Assembly (NCBI GenBank): GCA_950097015.1
Contig: CATNEN010000005.1
Span: 5,757,501-5,821,500 of the forward strand
Direction: 5' to 3'
DNA length: 64,000 nucleotides
Source: Macrostomum hystrix
Taxonomy: Eukaryota; Platyhelminthes; Macrostomidae
Positions 1 to 10,015 of the stretch are shown one piece after another (position 1 is the first letter of the stretch; each line of letters opens with the position of its first letter). The translations under genes were made by a program, and so were the position numbers. Below the pieces are notes generated by a model. That model worked only from the letters and a program-made list of their open reading frames with translations. It had not been told where the DNA came from and did not search any database.

Positions 1-1525
1 CGAAGACATTCAGCGTGATGAGGAAGGTGCGGTAAGTGGCGGAGAAGGCGTCGAGCTCCTGAGTCGCCAAGCTGCTGTTGCCACCCGATGACGCAGTGGC
101 GGATCGGTCGGCGACCTGGAAGAGGCGCGAAAAGGTCACAAGCATGAGCAGGTAGACGAACAGGAAATTAGCGAACATGGCGAAGCTGCGGTAGAAGCTG
201 TTGATAAACTTAGACACAATGGGCAGCAGTCGGGCTGACGTCACCAGAGCGCATATCAGCAGCAGCAGGTCCACCAGCACGAGACTGCCCGACAGCGACC
301 GGAAGCCTGCAGCTCCGAGCAAGCGGCAGGCGGCCTCGGGGCTGCTCATCAGGGAAAGCAGCGACGCATCGGTGAGGATGCTTAGGCAGACGGGCGCCAT
401 CATCACGAGGCTTTCGATGTCGGCCCGTCTGGGCCAGTTTGGGAAGCCCAACCGCCGGCGGTAAAGGGTCTTGCGCAGCCGGCCCAGGAGGTCTGACACC
501 ATGACCAGCGCCCTGGTGGCCATCAGGACGCTTCGCGTTACGATGAATAGGGCTGGCAGCGGCTGAGCTGGGGGGCTGCATGCGGCATCCACGAAGTTGC
601 GGTACGTGGTGTCGCAGCCGGCCAGCAGGAGGCACACATCAAACAGCAGGAAAATGCAGAGCGTAAACAAAAGGAAGCGATGCCGACCATGAAACTCGTC
701 AATTAGTGGGGCCAGTACCAGAGGCCGGCGAAACACGCCGAGCTCGGACACGCGGGACTCGCCAAAAACGTTAGACATGACGGACAGTAGGGAGACAGAG
801 CGCTCTGGACCAGTGCAGACGACCTCCGTGAAGTCCAGCTCGACGTGCTCCATGAGTCCCGACATGCCTGAGTGGATCACCGACATGTGCGAGCGGTACA
901 GGAGCTCGTCCACGAAGTCTGCGTAGCCGCAGTACATGCCCCAGTCCAGCGGGCGCATGTGGTAGCAGTTCCGCATTGTGGACATCCGCGTGACCTCCTC
1001 GACCGAGAAGAACTCGCGCAGGAAGAACCTGAGGTAGTCGCTTGACCGCGCTTCCTCGGAGGAGGGCTGGGCCTCCGCTCGGATGATGTCAAGCCCTGCG
1101 AACAGTGTGTGGTAGGACGTGAAACCACACTCGCTGATGGCGCTGACGTCGAGTCCTTCGGCCATTCGCCTGATGAGTTCGCAGCAGCTCCTGGCATCGT
1201 ACATCACCGCCAGCAGGAAGGGGTTTGACGGATACGGGTGCTGCACGAGCCGCTTGCTCACTCGCACTGACTTGTCGTAGGAGCGAAAACGCTGAGGGCA
1301 CTGACGCTTCTGGCCCTCGGTGTCGCAGCTCTGCAGGAATCCCCGCCAGTCCGGACCGCGACTCTCCAGGAAGCGGCGCAACTGCTCGGCGTCGTCCCTC
1401 AGGATGATCGTCACGACAGTCGGCCACTGGTCCTCATCGATGAAGCTCCAGATGTTCAGCTGCGGCTGAGCAGTGGCTTCAGAGACTTGTCCGTCTTTAG
1501 GACTCACCTTGACTAGCTTGCTCAT
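1..1525 (-). CDS. TRP/polycystin-like cation channel, N-terminal part (cut by window start)
   Basis: An uninterrupted reading frame runs from an ATG at 1525 to the window edge (about 508 codons). Residues 1-280 are a cytosolic region with helical, ankyrin-like stretches (for example LDWGMYCGYADFVDELL). Hydrophobic segments follow at roughly 283-303, 325-345, 368-392, 408-435 and 447-468. The segment ending YRTFLITLNVF sits where the pore helix of a six-TM channel would be. This S1-S5 plus pore-helix order is typical of TRP/polycystin ion-transport domains, so the inferred role is a plasma-membrane cation channel; ion selectivity and subfamily cannot be told. The sixth codon is followed by GTGAGT, and a CAG acceptor 42 nt on keeps the frame, so a tiny intron near the N-terminus is possible. 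G+C is clearly higher than in the surrounding spacers. The C-terminus lies outside the window. Confidence 0.7.
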   Translation of the reverse strand, partial: MSKLVKVSPKDGQVSEATAQPQLNIWSFIDEDQWPTVVTIILRDDAEQLRRFLESRGPDWRGFLQSCDTEGQKRQCPQRFRSYDKSVRVSKRLVQHPYPSNPFLLAVMYDARSCCELIRRMAEGLDVSAISECGFTSYHTLFAGLDIIRAEAQPSSEEARSSDYLRFFLREFFSVEEVTRMSTMRNCYHMRPLDWGMYCGYADFVDELLYRSHMSVIHSGMSGLMEHVELDFTEVVCTGPERSVSLLSVMSNVFGESRVSELGVFRRPLVLAPLIDEFHGRHRFLLFTLCIFLLFDVCLLLAGCDTTYRNFVDAACSPPAQPLPALFIVTRSVLMATRALVMVSDLLGRLRKTLYRRRLGFPNWPRRADIESLVMMAPVCLSILTDASLLSLMSSPEAACRLLGAAGFRSLSGSLVLVDLLLLICALVTSARLLPIVSKFINSFYRSFAMFANFLFVYLLMLVTFSRLFQVADRSATASSGGNSSLATQELDAFSATYRTFLITLNVF

Positions 1526-2210
1526 TGTTAGCCCTGAGAACGAGTGTCTGTTCCGCTGTATCTCATTGCTTTGTGGTCCTCATGTAGCTTTTTATACTGC
1601 CGATCAAACCACAAGGTATTGATTACATATGGAGTTCTTCATGTGAAGTATAATGACTCAAATAGTCGTTACTGTTTGAACGGGGTGATATACAATGCAA
1701 ACCAATGTTCAACGAAAAGCTTCTACTGTAACTCGACAAATACATTAAGAGTAAATAGTGCGCTTGCTAATTCTAAAGTACCACCCGAAGTATCTGAGAT
1801 GAATGTGCAAATACTAGTAATTGTGCATATTGATCAACGATTCCGTATACTAAGCAGGTAACTGTTAACTTAACCTGCGCACACAGTTCCAAGTAAATAT
1901 GTCTGCACAAGAGCAATTTAGCTACTCTTGTGCCTTACTTGCAAACTGTCAATCATTGAATTTGGAAGGCTGTGCCGTTAGTAACCTGCAGCCACGCAAA
2001 TTGTCACTAAAGACCATTTAGAACTTCTATTTGCCACGTATCGTAGTGATTTAAAAAGCTTGAAGGTTAAATGTGCACACTTATAATTCATAGATTACTC
2101 TTTATTGGCATTCATTCGAGTGACGACTGCGGGACGATATTCGAACGATATTTTAGCACTGGACCGAAACACCGTTATGTACATGCACATAACAACATGT
2201 AGTAGTCTTG
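1526..2210. promoter_or_regulatory. Intergenic region between divergent genes, probable shared 5' region
   Basis: The channel gene reads leftward from 1525 and the coiled-coil gene reads rightward from about 2677, so this AT-rich spacer must hold the promoter of the first and perhaps of both. I see no clear TATA box close to the channel ATG and no convincing exon. A short ORF at 1544-1861 has no recognisable features. Confidence 0.4.
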
Positions 2211-2505
2211 ATAATAATAACTATTGTAATGGCACATCATTTGGTGACATTAGACCCGCAGCCAGCTAGGAGGCAATCCTGCCCATTCCGTTGACTCCTG
2301 AGCACACAGGCACACGCATGTTTTTCGTCAGGCCAGTGTACACTCTCACTGTGCCTTGGAGGTTGGCCCTCAAGGGCGTAATTTGCGCGACAAGCCCCAA
2401 AGCCTTCTCTCCGCGGCTGCGCCCCAAATGAATGTGGCCTTGCCGCGGAATCGAGCTCAGGGACCTTGGCGCGTTAACCGCTCAGCCACCGACCCCCTGT
2501 GTAGC
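2211..2505 (-). repeat. SINE-B copy (tRNA-derived), nearly full length
   Basis: It matches the full copy at 54905-55215 in reverse orientation. The order of shared blocks is GACCCGCAGCCAGC, the GAGCACACAGGCACAC block, AGTGTACACTCTCACTG, the CTTCTCTCCGCGGCTGCG block, and a tRNA-like head reading GCGGTTAACGCG on the minus strand. It sits directly upstream of the coiled-coil gene. The (CACACG)n block is shorter here than in other copies. Confidence 0.8.
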
Positions 2506-2676
2506 AGTCTTTGGGGTAATTTCCCTTTCTGGAAGTTCCACTTAGCAGTTTTTCAATTGCTTCATCTTTCACAGGTGTAAATAAAAGAAATATTTCAAAC
2601 AAAATAAAAGATGTACACAATCGATTTAGCAGAAAACCAATAACCGTCTAGCTCGGAGGTAATTTGAGATTCTTTT

Positions 2677-4485
2677 ATGACTAACCAACTATTTCAGGAG
2701 GACGCCGAGGGTCAATACTCCGCCAGGAAAGCAGCTGAAGAGTTTGCCAATCGTCTGGATCGCACACTGCGCAAGAAGGAGCTGGAGGCTGAGAAACTGC
2801 TAGAGGAGAAGCGCGCCCTTGAAGCCCAGGTGGAGGAGCTGAACAATCAGCTGCGCACTGATAGAACTGACCGCAATCGCTACAATGAGCTCATTCAGAA
2901 ATTGAACGAGGCTCAGAAGAAGGCCGACACGCTGGAGAAGGCGCTCAATATGAAGAATTCTGAGACGTCCAAGATGTTGCTTAGTAAGTGATCAATGTAT
3001 CTGTTTGAGTTGGACCCTTTGCTTAGCAATGCGTTGAAATCTGCTGGTGTGATACTAGTAGATAGAAGCTTAGGGGTTTTGGCTATACGAGTACATTTCT
3101 GAGCCTTAAGAGTACAAATACCCCAGGTGTTTTAAATACTTCACGATAGCTCCCAGACCGTCAAAATCCACCATATGGATCAAAATTTTCCACCCTTCAA
3201 GAAGAACTAACATTCAAAGCCATCCGGCGTTAGCATCGTCGAGATATTCAGCGATACTTGTCGAACACCCTGGTGATTCATATTGCTGTAATAATAATAA
3301 AATTACCAATATTATCAATACATCATCAACAGTAACAGCCGACATGGTTACATGATGAAGTTGTGTGAGAATAATAATAATTGATTACACCTGCCCCAAT
3401 TAGGCCAGATGTGCAGCCAACAGCACAGCCGCAGCTATTGCGCGGCGCATCTGAAGGCTGCGTACGGCTGTTCAGTCCATGGACTGGGGGGGACGCCACA
3501 CCCACCTTCAATTATCCCAGCTGATGCTGGTACCCATTTAACAGCTGGGTGAACTGAAGCAATGCAGAGTTAAGTGTCTTGCTAAAGGACACAAATTGTT
3601 CTAGTGGAGTCGGGAATCGAACCCCCGACCTTCAAGTCGTGAGTCCGACGCTCTAACCACTAGGCTACAACCTCTACTAGGCTACAACCTCTACTAGGCT
3701 ACAACCTCTACTAGGCTACAACCTCTACTAGGCTACAACCTCTACTAGGCTACAACCTCTACTAGGCTACAACCTCTACTAGGCTACAACCTCTACTAGG
3801 CTACAACCTCTAGGCTAAAACCTCTACTAGGCTACAACCTCTACTAGGCTACAACCTCTACTAGGCTAAAACCTCTACAAGGCTACAACCTCTACTAGGC
3901 GACAACCTCTACTAGGCTACAACCTCTACTAGGCTACAACCTACAACAACAGTGAGAAGAAACAAGGTCTATATTGATGGTTTTTGGCCACCTGACACCC
4001 CGACTAAAATCGTTGAATATCTCGACAATGCCGATATTAAAATGATTCTGGAAGTTCGTTTCACTTCACTTCGTGGACTTTCTCGTAGCTCGTACTAGTT
4101 ACGAGAGCTGGTACAGCATTTTAAAGCAAGGAGGCATCGCAAACATAATTTGTTAATTAATCCCGACTTCGCAGACACCCAAGAAGGCTACCAACGCCAG
4201 ATGCAGAACGAGCGTCGGGATCGCGAAGAGATGCAACAGAAGATGGAGCGCCAGCAGCAGCTACTGGCAGAACAGACTGACAAGATGAAGAAACAGCTGG
4301 AGAGGACGACCAAGACAGACCAGCTGCTCAAGGAGCTCTACGCTGAGAATGCTCAGCTGATGAAGGCTCTTCAAGTGACTGAGCAGCGGCAGAAGGTGGC
4401 GGAACAGCGCTGTCAACAGTTGGACGACAAGTGCAGAAATCTGCAGAAGGTTCTGGGCAGAGTCAGCCAGTCGGCTGTTCATTAG
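2677..4485 (+). CDS. Coiled-coil protein with ninein-like C-terminus, two exons seen
   Basis: Exon A ends at 2983 (CTTA|GTAAGT, phase 1) and exon B is 4175-4485 (CGCAG|ACACCC), ending in TAG. If translation starts at the in-frame ATG at 2677 the product is 205 aa. However, TTTCAG lies just before 2698, so exon A could instead begin at 2698 and be fed by an upstream exon that I could not find. The product is almost entirely charged coiled coil with heptads (ELEAEKLLEEKRALEAQ; QQKMERQQQLLAEQ). The stretch LYAENAQLMKALQVTEQRQK near the end resembles, from memory, the C-terminus of ninein/ninein-like centrosomal proteins, so a centrosome or microtubule-anchoring role is possible but not established. 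The intron carries a SINE-A and a 17-bp minisatellite. Confidence 0.6.
3366..3672 (-). repeat. SINE-A copy (tRNA-derived), full length
   Basis: On the minus strand it starts with a tRNA-like head: A box TAGCCTAGTGGTTAGAGC and B box GGGGTTCGATTCCCG. It continues through a body with TTTAGCAAGACACTTA-like and CAGTCCATGGACTG blocks, and ends TGTAATCAATTATTATT. It lies in the intron of the coiled-coil gene. Its 5' end runs straight into the 17-bp array. Confidence 0.85.
3660..3946. repeat. Minisatellite, 17-bp unit, about 16 copies
   Basis: Tandem copies of CTAGGCTACAACCTCTA, with a few variant units such as CTAGGCTAAAACCTCTA. The first unit is the 5' end of the adjacent SINE-A: the reverse strand of each unit contains GTAGCCTAG, half of the A box. 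The array therefore looks like an expansion of the SINE head. Confidence 0.95.
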
Positions 4486-5570
4486 TCCTGACTAAGGACC
4501 GCCTCAAAGTAAAGGGGCCGTTGCATATTCACGTTGTGTTGGAAATTATTTCTTTCAAAAGTTGCAGCTTTAGTATTTGAGTAATGTGATGTGACGCGCC
4601 TTTTGCTTCATTATTGTACAAATTGTCGTCTATAATTTATTTAATATAATCGCTAACTATATCCTATTTTAACTGTGAACTTGACTTGTTTACAGTACTT
4701 CAGTCGGTATTATTAAAAACAAAATGACAGAAGTTTCGTTTGACTGTAGCGCCAGGATTGCAAGAAAATGACAAATTTGTTTCGAAAGATTATTTTACGT
4801 TCTATTTTTGTTATTTTTTGCATGCTTTTCTATCTCCTGCATCATTGATAGTGTTCTCTCAGCAATTCGATTTAGATAATTTTCGAACAAGACAAATTTC
4901 GTCTTAACATGAGCATTGATGTCGATTTTAATAATCAATTCTCTACATTTATTTGTATTTTTTGTTTAAAATTTCGATGACCAAATGTGTCAATTGTTCC
5001 CTCCGAGAAGGAGGCGGAAATTTGCCATTGTTTCTTTTTAACCTCTGTCTCTTCCTAATTTCCTGTAAATGGTTCGTTTCTTTTTGGCCGAGTTTTACTA
5101 TCATTTCTTTTGTTTATTTTTTATCTGATTTTTTCGTGCTTTGGCACTCGTATTTGTTGTTATAACGTGTGTTAGTGTAGCTCTTAATTCCGGAAAATAG
5201 TTACGAGCTACGAAAAGTATAAAATATCTAGCTAGTTGGTATTTCATAGTTACATTTTTGTTACCATAGACAATAGACCATAACCATTGCCATTATAGTG
5301 AATTAACTAGTAAAAGTGAGTTATTTGGATAATGACGCCGTTTTAAAAAACTTACCATAAATGTAGGCTTCAAAATAACAAACAGAAATAAACTCTATGC
5401 CCATATGATCATTTTTAGTACACAAGCAATGAGGAAATTTCATCTGTCAAATAAGTATTGATTAAATTCGATTTTGTTTAATTTGTCTAATTTGAAATTA
5501 TCGAATCCTGCACTAACGCAGGCTCGAATTATTATGGAAAAATATGAATGATAACATAACAATACGAATC
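4486..5570. other. 3' flank and AT-rich spacer, no gene seen
   Basis: This follows the stop of the coiled-coil gene and includes its presumed 3' UTR. The rest is AT-rich with scattered short ORFs lacking any family signature. No RNA gene was recognised. Confidence 0.5.
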
Positions 5571-6182
5571 TGAACCTTGTACCAATCTGAAGCCTGTACC
5601 AATCTGAATCCTGTACCAATCTGAATCCTGTACTAATCAGAATCCTGTACCAATCTGAAGCCTGTACCAATCTAAATCCTGCACCAATCTGAATCCTGTA
5701 CTAATCTGAATCCTGTACCAGTCTGAATCCTGTACCAGTCTGAATCCTGTACCAGTCTGAATCCTGTACCAGTCTGAATCCTGTACCAGTCTGAATCCTG
5801 TACCAGTCTGAATCCTGTACCAGTCTGAATCCTGTACCAGTCTGAATCCTGTACCAGTCTGAATCCTGTACCAGTCTGAATCCTGTACCAGTCTGAATCC
5901 TGTACCAGTCTGAATCCTGTACCAGTCTGAATCCTGTACCAGTCTGAATCCTGTACCAATCTAAATCCTGCACCAGTCTGAATCCTGTACCAGTCTGAAT
6001 CCTGCACCAATCTAAATCCTGCACCAGTCTGAATCCTGTACTAATCTGAATCCTGTACCAACCTGAAGCCTGTACCAATCTAAATCCTGTACCAAAATTA
6101 ATCCTGTACCAGTCTGAATCCTGTACCAATCTAAATCCTGTACCAATCTGAATCCTGTACCAATCTGAATCTTGTACTAATT
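5571..6182. repeat. Minisatellite, 17-bp unit, about 36 copies
   Basis: Tandem copies of AGTCTGAATCCTGTACC. The centre (about 5710-5955) is nearly perfect, and the edges carry variants such as AATCTAAATCCTGCACC. Because 17 is not a multiple of three, all frames stay open and give a spurious repetitive peptide; it is not a gene. It lies between the convergent coiled-coil and PHACTR genes. Confidence 0.97.
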
Positions 6183-7070
6183 TGTACAAATCTGAACCTA
6201 AACAAATGTACGTACTCTGTACCAATCAGAATACCAGTTGCAGAATATTCACTCACTGACTGACTCACTAACCTCGGCATTTGCCTTCTGCGCTGTTCTT
6301 GCAACACACGACCTGAGAAAGGTAACGCTTGAAAAAGAAAAAAATCGAAAAAACGAAATTCCTGAATATTTTCGACACTTTAAAAGTTAATTTTAAACCT
6401 AATATTATTAGCTCGTATTATTGAAATAACACGCCAACTAAACTATAGAAATCGTAGAGACAGATTTCATTATTTTATTACAAAAAATTAACGAATTTGT
6501 TAAAGCAACAAAAAAGATTTTGAACAGGTGATTTACAAAAATATCCGTTAAAAAACTTTCCCTTCAAGGTTGGTAATGAGACAGTACTAGCACTATGTAG
6601 AAGAAAATTAAGTTTCAAAGGCAGCGCAAGATTAAGGCTTAATTAGGCATATGTACAATTGGACATGGAGAAAGAAGGCTTTCATGACAATTTTATGAAA
6701 TTCTTTACGACTTTTAGCAAAATATAGATAGAAAAAATGAACATGTCATTAGGGAAAAACCAAAAAATAGAAAATAAATCTTATAATAAGCTGCGTTTGT
6801 GTCTACTCAAAGTAGCTTTCAATGGTCGCAATAGGGAGAGAAAAACAGGGTTTGGTATTTGAAACTCGGCTGCTCGATTAGCTAGAATAAATGGGATAGT
6901 TTAATAAAGTAAAACACGCATAAAATTAAAAACAATCGGGAAGTGGAGCAAAAGACAAGTCCAACTATAAGCAGCTGTTTTGCATCCTCCCTAGCTACTG
7001 TTAGTAGTAGTCTTATAAAATTATGAATTGCGCACAAATGTAACAAAAGTGTTACCAGAGGACGAATAAT
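6183..7070. other. AT-rich intergenic region, 3' flank of PHACTR
   Basis: Lies beyond the PHACTR stop codon and should include its 3' UTR. No coding potential or structured repeat was seen. Confidence 0.45.
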
Positions 7071-9962
7071 TTAAGGCTTATGAAATCGGGTGAATTTCTT
7101 ACTCTCTTCGTGCACCGGCATCTCGTAGGCTTTGAAGTCGTTTAATTCTTTGCGAATGCGAGCCTGCGCGGATTAGGAGGGGGTGGGTGGTTAAAGAGGC
7201 TTGACGAATCAAAATTTAGGAGCTTAGTTAATTTGTTATTGCAATATGATTAGAAAGGGAATTCGTTTTATCTAGGGGATAAGTAATATACCTGGGGATT
7301 TGCAGGGATGTACCTAGATAAATTATGTACCTAGGGATCTGTGTGGGATAATTAATCTACCTAGGGATCTGTGTGGGTATTAATCTACAAAGGGATCTGT
7401 GTAGGGATTATCAATCTACAAAGGGATCTGTGTAGGGATTATCAATCTACAAAGGGATCTGTGTAGGGATTATCAATCTACAAAGGGATCTGTGTAGGGA
7501 TTATCAATCTACAAAGGGATCTGTGTAGGGATTATCAATCTACAAAGGGATCTGTGTGGTGATTATCAATCTACAAAGGGATCTGTGTGGTGATTATCAA
7601 TCTACAAAGGATCTGTGTGGTGATTATCAATCTACAAAGGGATCTGTGTGGTGATTATCAATCTACAAAGGATCTGTGTGGTGATTATCAATCTACAAAG
7701 GGATCTGTGTGGTGATTATCAATCTACAAAGGGATCTGTGTGGGGATTATCAATCTACAAAGGGATCTGTGTGGGGATTATCAATCTACAAAGGGATCTG
7801 TGTGGGGATTATCAATCTACAAAGGGATCTGTGTGGGGATTATCAATCTACAAAGGGATCTGTGTAGGGATTATTAATCTACAAAGGATCTGTTTGGGGA
7901 TTATCAATCTACAAAGGGATCTGTGTGGGGATTATCAATCTACCTAGGGATCTGTGTGGGGATTATCAATCTACAAAGGGATCTGTGTGGGATTATCAAT
8001 CTACCTAGGGATCTGTGTGGGGATTATCAATCTACAAAGGGATCTGTGTAGGGATTATCAATCTACAAAGGATCTGTGTGGGGATTATCAATCTACAATG
8101 GGATCTGTGTGGGGATTATCAATCTACAAAGGGATCTGTGTGGGGATTATCAATCTACAAAGGGATCTGTGTGGGGATAATTAATCTACCTAGTGATCTG
8201 TGAGGGGATAATTAATCTACCAAGGAATCTGTAGGGATAATTAATCTACCTAGGGATCCGTGTAAGAAAAAAAATCTACCCTAGTATTCAGGGGATAAGT
8301 AAGTTCACCTAAAGATCTAAGTTGGGATATAACTTATAACTTAAGTACTCGAAGTGCGGATTCGCATGGTGATAATAATCTTACAGCAACCTTAAGATCC
8401 ATTGTGATGCCTAATACTCGTATACATGGGGATATCTCGGGGAAATCAATACACTTAAGGATATGAATATAACTATTTAATTTAACCCGACCTTATCAAC
8501 AGCTGTCAGCCTAGTCCATGGCTTATCCACAGCCCTGTCATATTCTTCAGTGTCGGTGACTTCAACATAATCGTTGAATCTGATAATTCGTTTCTCTCTC
8601 AGCTCTTGCACAGTTGGTCGGAAGCTCAGCTTTCTAGTCAGATATTTGATAATCTGCTCCTTCTCTGTTTCTAGGGCCGCTTCCGTCTTGTCGTGCAGAA
8701 TATTCCGACACTGCAGCTCCTCCGGCGTTGGTCTCTGACTAAGTCGACGCTCCAACACGCTGCCGATTCTATCTCGCTCCTCCCGTCGCTCCTGCGAGGG
8801 CACCCGCCGTATTGACAGGACCTGACGACGCTCGGCCTTTTGAGATTCCAGAAATCTGGCCAGAGAGTCTTTGCGTTTGATCTTGGCCGCTAATCCCGCT
8901 CGAGGCGTTGATGAATTCGAGTCGGCTGTAGTAGCATTCGATGGCGACGTTGTCAAAACGGCGTCAGGTCGGCGAACATTTTTGCCGGACTGAAATTATT
9001 AGATGATGGATTAGGCTCACATTGGCTCATACAATCTGAGACGAAGTCTGATGCAAGTGTCTGCTGCAGGAGACCAATTTCTACTTTCTGGACTAAGGAG
9101 GTAAGTGGTCGAATTCGTTTAACTCTCGCACCAAGGTCCCCGAGCTCGATTCCGCGGCCAGGCCACATTAATTTGGCCATTAAGGGTCAACCTCCAAGGC
9201 TCCTTTAGTGTCAAGTGAAAGTATACATGGCCTGACGATGAGAAAGTCAGGGCAGATGTACACACCTGTGTGCGTGTGTGCTCAGGAGTCAGCGAAATGG
9301 GCAGAATTGCCTCCTCGCTGGCTGCGGGTCTGGTGTCACCAAATTATGTGCGATTGCCTGCAGCACTCTGCAAGCTGAGATTCGAACCCCTGACCTTTTA
9401 GTCAAAAGATAAGATCTTTGCTTTATTTAAAAGCAGAAAGGCCATGGGGTATTTCAAATAGCCACGTTTCTGTATCTCCGAAAAAATGCCAAAGAATGGC
9501 TGAATCTCCCGCTCTATCAGACGAGACATTAAGATTTAGACACCTTTCAACCAATAAAGAAATTCATTCAGCTCCGGCCAATCACCTTGTCCTTATCCCT
9601 GGAGCCGGGTAGTTTAATGATGCCCCTCTCGGGCTGTCTGGTCAAGTCTGGCTCCTTCGCAGGCACCTGTTCGTAGCCATCGAAATTGCTGGCGGGAAAC
9701 TCGTCCTCAGCCTCATCCTCCTCCGCGTTCGCATCGTCCTCGTTGGCATCGTCGTTATTGTCGTCTTCGTCGGCCACGTCATCATAAAAACGATCGCCGC
9801 TTTTCTGATCAACATTCGCCGATTTGTCGTCTTCGACTTCGTCGTCATCTTCATCGTCGCTGTAGTCGTCTGGCAGCGGCGAAACTGACGACTGGGGAAC
9901 AGCCGCAGAAGCTGCAGCTGCCAGCATCTGCTGCTGTCTTTGGATTAACTGCTTCTGCAGCA

Positions 9963-10015
<53 letters not shown>

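Noticed and set aside
3600-3665. Possible functional tRNA gene
   Set aside because: A and B boxes are present, but no acceptor stem can be paired and the same sequence recurs with a common non-tRNA body at several sites; it is the head of SINE-A. The heads at 42450, 43333, 53890 and 54910 were rejected for the same reason.
5672-6225. Long minus-strand open frames encoding repeated DSDWYRIQTGTGFRLVQ peptides
   Set aside because: They are the translation of a 17-bp tandem repeat whose period is not a multiple of three and which lacks stop codons in several frames; there is no promoter, no splice support and no non-repetitive part.
7648-8203. Plus-strand open frames with GICVGIINLQRDL repeats
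   Set aside because: Translation of the 31-bp minisatellite in the last PHACTR intron, antisense to a real gene.
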